Below are positions 14,706 to 16,606 of a DNA stretch of 16,606 nucleotides, one piece after another. The notes beneath the pieces are model-generated. The model worked only from the letters and a program-made list of their open reading frames with translations. It had not been told where the DNA came from and searched no databases. The stretch lies in the NCBI GenBank assembly GCA_021160785.1, contig JAGHBX010000092.1:1-16606 (forward strand), in the 5' to 3' direction. A program made the translations under genes and the position numbers. Numbering within the stretch: position 1 is the first letter of the stretch; each line of letters begins with the position of its first letter. The DNA is from Planctomycetota bacterium. GTDB taxonomy: Bacteria > Planctomycetota > Phycisphaerae > Sedimentisphaerales > Anaerohalosphaeraceae.

Positions 14706-16606
14706 CTATAAAGATCCACCAAAAAGAGGTCCTTGTCGATAAATCACAGGTCCATTTGGGTGAGAACACATATCAGTTTGTGTGCCATGATCAGGTGAAC
14801 TATTAAATGTTATTTCCCACCAATGCCCTGCACAGTCTGAAGCACCATGAAAATTCCAGGGATCATCGACCGAACTGCTACCAATAGCGTTTATGTAAAC
14901 CCCATCTATCGTATCTGGATAGCCAGACTCACTTGAATTAATTGTGCTGTCACCATCTGCATCCCCCCAAGTCGTTCTATAGTGAGGAGTTTGCCCCTGA
15001 GTAAAAAACCAATGTGAAGTCGTTCCATTCCAGCATAATATCTTCCTTGTAGATGCGCCAATACCCAGAACTCTTAAGCCCTCTGTCATCAAGTCCGCAT
15101 AAGTTAAGCAATCTCCCTGATTAACAGGTATGTAAGTAAACGGGTCGCTTTTGAAGCCCACACCCACTCTATATCCATACTGGGTATGCCAGGCCTTTAC
15201 GCCTGACTGAACTTTGCGAGGTATATTATTCGGATCATCAGAAGTGTTGACTACTTCACATCCGTCAGCCCACCCTACACAAGTGTCAAGATTAGTTTCT
15301 GTATAAAGAGATTGATCCTCCGGGGGATCAAACTGCGGAGTACCATATACACGAAAAATCTTATGTGGCCCTGAATCGCCCATTGAAATCCAGACACCAC
15401 TGCCACCAACTACCTTGTATTTCCACGATAATGTCAAGTTGGTAATCCCAATAGAATTTGCTATGTTACCATCTGAAGTATTCTCAACCTCCGGTGATGG
15501 CCAGGACAGGAAATTAGCGTCGTCAACATTGAATGTGAATGAGTCTGTGCCCTCAACGTCAACCTCTACTGATGTTACATAAGACAGGGCATTCGAATGC
15601 CAGAACTTCACCTCAGTACTTATTGGCTCGTCCATTGTATATGAAGCTGGATCATCTGGACTTGAAACACGCTTCCACACCGGGTCAGAAACAGATCGGA
15701 TATCATGATCATTGCCTGCAAAACTCACCTCGTCTACTACAGGTACTATCACTTCTATCGTAACCTCCTTTGAACTATTGCCACAGTTCGCAGTCAAAGT
15801 CATAGCGCCGGAATTACTAAAAGTAACGTCAATAGTCTCTCCCGTACCGCTAGCAACACCAGACCACGTTGGTTCACCTGATGGCCAATTACCTAAAGGA
15901 CTATGGGTAGTTTTGAAAGTATATTTTGTGCCTTTCAGAAGGTAAATGGTACTTCCTGTAACATCATCCCAACCTGATCCTGAGTTAATTTGTATCTTAT
16001 CTACTCCCACAACTACAATTGTTATGCTGTTGCTGTCTGTCCCGCATGTCGCCTCGACAACATAATCTCCCGGGGCGTTGGGATCGTCGGGGTCGGTTGA
16101 GAAGGTTGCATACTCACCGGAAGACGACAAAGAACCCGGACCATTGGGATCACCGCCGGGTTGAGATGTTATCTCCCATGTTGGCTCACCACTCGGAAAC
16201 GAAGCGGTGTTGGGGTCAGGGATGGCCTTCAGATCGACCGTCGCGCCGACACCTACATAGAGTGGGCCACTCTTATTAGGGTCGCCGGGATCGTCCTTGA
16301 CCACCTTCAGCACGCCGACAGCAGTTACCTCGCAGCTTCCCGGGGCAGACCAGTCGTTTTTGCCGTTGTCAATACATGCACAGGCCGTGATATCATAAAC
16401 ATTGGGATCGCTATATGTCTTGCTGGTTGTCGCGTAACGCACATCATGCGCCGTGGTGGCGCCGGATTCATACGTGCCGTCCCCGTCAAGGTCAAACAGC
16501 CACTTGATGTCATTGGGGTCGGGGTCTTCAGACACCGTGCATTTCGCATAGAAATATGCCGTATCGCCAGCCGGAATATCTACAGATACAAGCCCGCCAT
16601 CCCTTA
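14706..16606 (-). CDS. Large secreted PKD/Ig-like protein with transglutaminase-like C-terminus (5' end missing)
   Basis: Partial: the frame is open to the right edge (first full codon at 16604), giving 632 residues without a start or signal peptide. Numbered from the edge: a PKD-like region at about 1-98 (W-L-F-D-L-D-G-D-G-T-Y-E), two Ig-like repeats at about 99-200 and 201-287, both with P-S-G-E-P-T-W about 104 residues apart, a further beta-rich region at about 289-423, and a C-terminal domain at about 430-632. In the last, N-Q-G-D-C499-L-T-Y-A-D-L-M-T-E-G-L-R-V-L-G-I matches the catalytic cysteine helix of transglutaminase-like/cysteine-protease folds, and G-H594-W-W-E-I-T-F the histidine strand; the third acid is not clear. 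The D-P-N-rich loops are common in planctomycete secreted proteins. Cross-linking, amidase or protease activity, or a catalytically dead binding role, are all possible. It is the first gene of a likely two-gene operon. Confidence 0.8.
   Translation of the reverse strand, partial: RDGGLVSVDIPAGDTAYFYAKCTVSEDPDPNDIKWLFDLDGDGTYESGATTAHDVRYATTSKTYSDPNVYDITACACIDNGKNDWSAPGSCEVTAVGVLKVVKDDPGDPNKSGPLYVGVGATVDLKAIPDPNTASFPSGEPTWEITSQPGGDPNGPGSLSSSGEYATFSTDPDDPNAPGDYVVEATCGTDSNSITIVVVGVDKIQINSGSGWDDVTGSTIYLLKGTKYTFKTTHSPLGNWPSGEPTWSGVASGTGETIDVTFSNSGAMTLTANCGNSSKEVTIEVIVPVVDEVSFAGNDHDIRSVSDPVWKRVSSPDDPASYTMDEPISTEVKFWHSNALSYVTSVEVDVEGTDSFTFNVDDANFLSWPSPEVENTSDGNIANSIGITNLTLSWKYKVVGGSGVWISMGDSGPHKIFRVYGTPQFDPPEDQSLYTETNLDTCVGWADGCEVVNTSDDPNNIPRKVQSGVKAWHTQYGYRVGVGFKSDPFTYIPVNQGDCLTYADLMTEGLRVLGIGASTRKILCWNGTTSHWFFTQGQTPHYRTTWGDADGDSTINSSESGYPDTIDGVYINAIGSSSVDDPWNFHGASDCAGHWWEITFNSSPDHGTQTDMCSHPNGPVIYRQGPLFGGSL

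Overview
The window looks like planctomycete DNA, most likely from the Phycisphaerae/Sedimentisphaerales side. This is inferred from three things: a dense run of different formylglycine sulfatases, each with a Tat leader; a large secreted beta-domain protein rich in the dipeptide-like motif D-P-N; and moderately GC-rich sulfatase genes. There is no rRNA or marker gene, so the assignment is indirect.

Layout. Positions 1-356 hold a purine-rich leader and a small intergenic repeat element: a perfect dRS3-type palindrome ATTCCC-N8-GGGAAT, three copies of a 12-nt word and a GC hairpin. It lies directly before the first gene. Positions 357-11606 hold seven sulfatase genes in a row on the plus strand. 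Gaps from the second gene on are only 26-53 nt, most genes have a visible Shine-Dalgarno, and no terminator is visible between them, so they are probably one transcript. Each protein has a twin-arginine leader and a canonical C-x-P-x-R formylglycine motif, but they belong to different branches: arylsulfatase-like, cerebroside-sulfatase-like, N-acetylglucosamine-6-sulfatase-like (two, adjacent), iduronate-2-sulfatase-like and sulfamidase-like. Three also have a plausible lipobox. The first gene carries a one-base frameshift that scrambles its C-terminus. The last is fused to a C-terminal HEAT-like repeat region. No maturase (FGE or anSME), glycoside hydrolase, polysaccharide lyase, transporter or regulator is in the window, so the enzymes must rely on genes elsewhere. 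As a set they look built to strip sulfate groups from a complex sulfated polysaccharide outside the cytoplasmic membrane.

Positions 11607-13067 hold a decayed winged-helix-like remnant, a small four-helix membrane protein that looks like an internal duplication, and, convergent to it on the minus strand, an acidic alanine-rich envelope protein with a lipoprotein-like N-terminus and a C-terminal membrane helix. Positions 13068-13741 have no convincing gene but contain a strong promoter-like sequence and several hairpins.

Positions 13742-16606 are clearly more AT-rich and are read leftwards: a large secreted protein with PKD/Ig-like domains and a transglutaminase-like C-terminus (its start lies beyond the right edge), followed after 40 nt by a secreted protein of unknown family that starts at GTG. 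These two look like a separate operon unrelated to the sulfatases.
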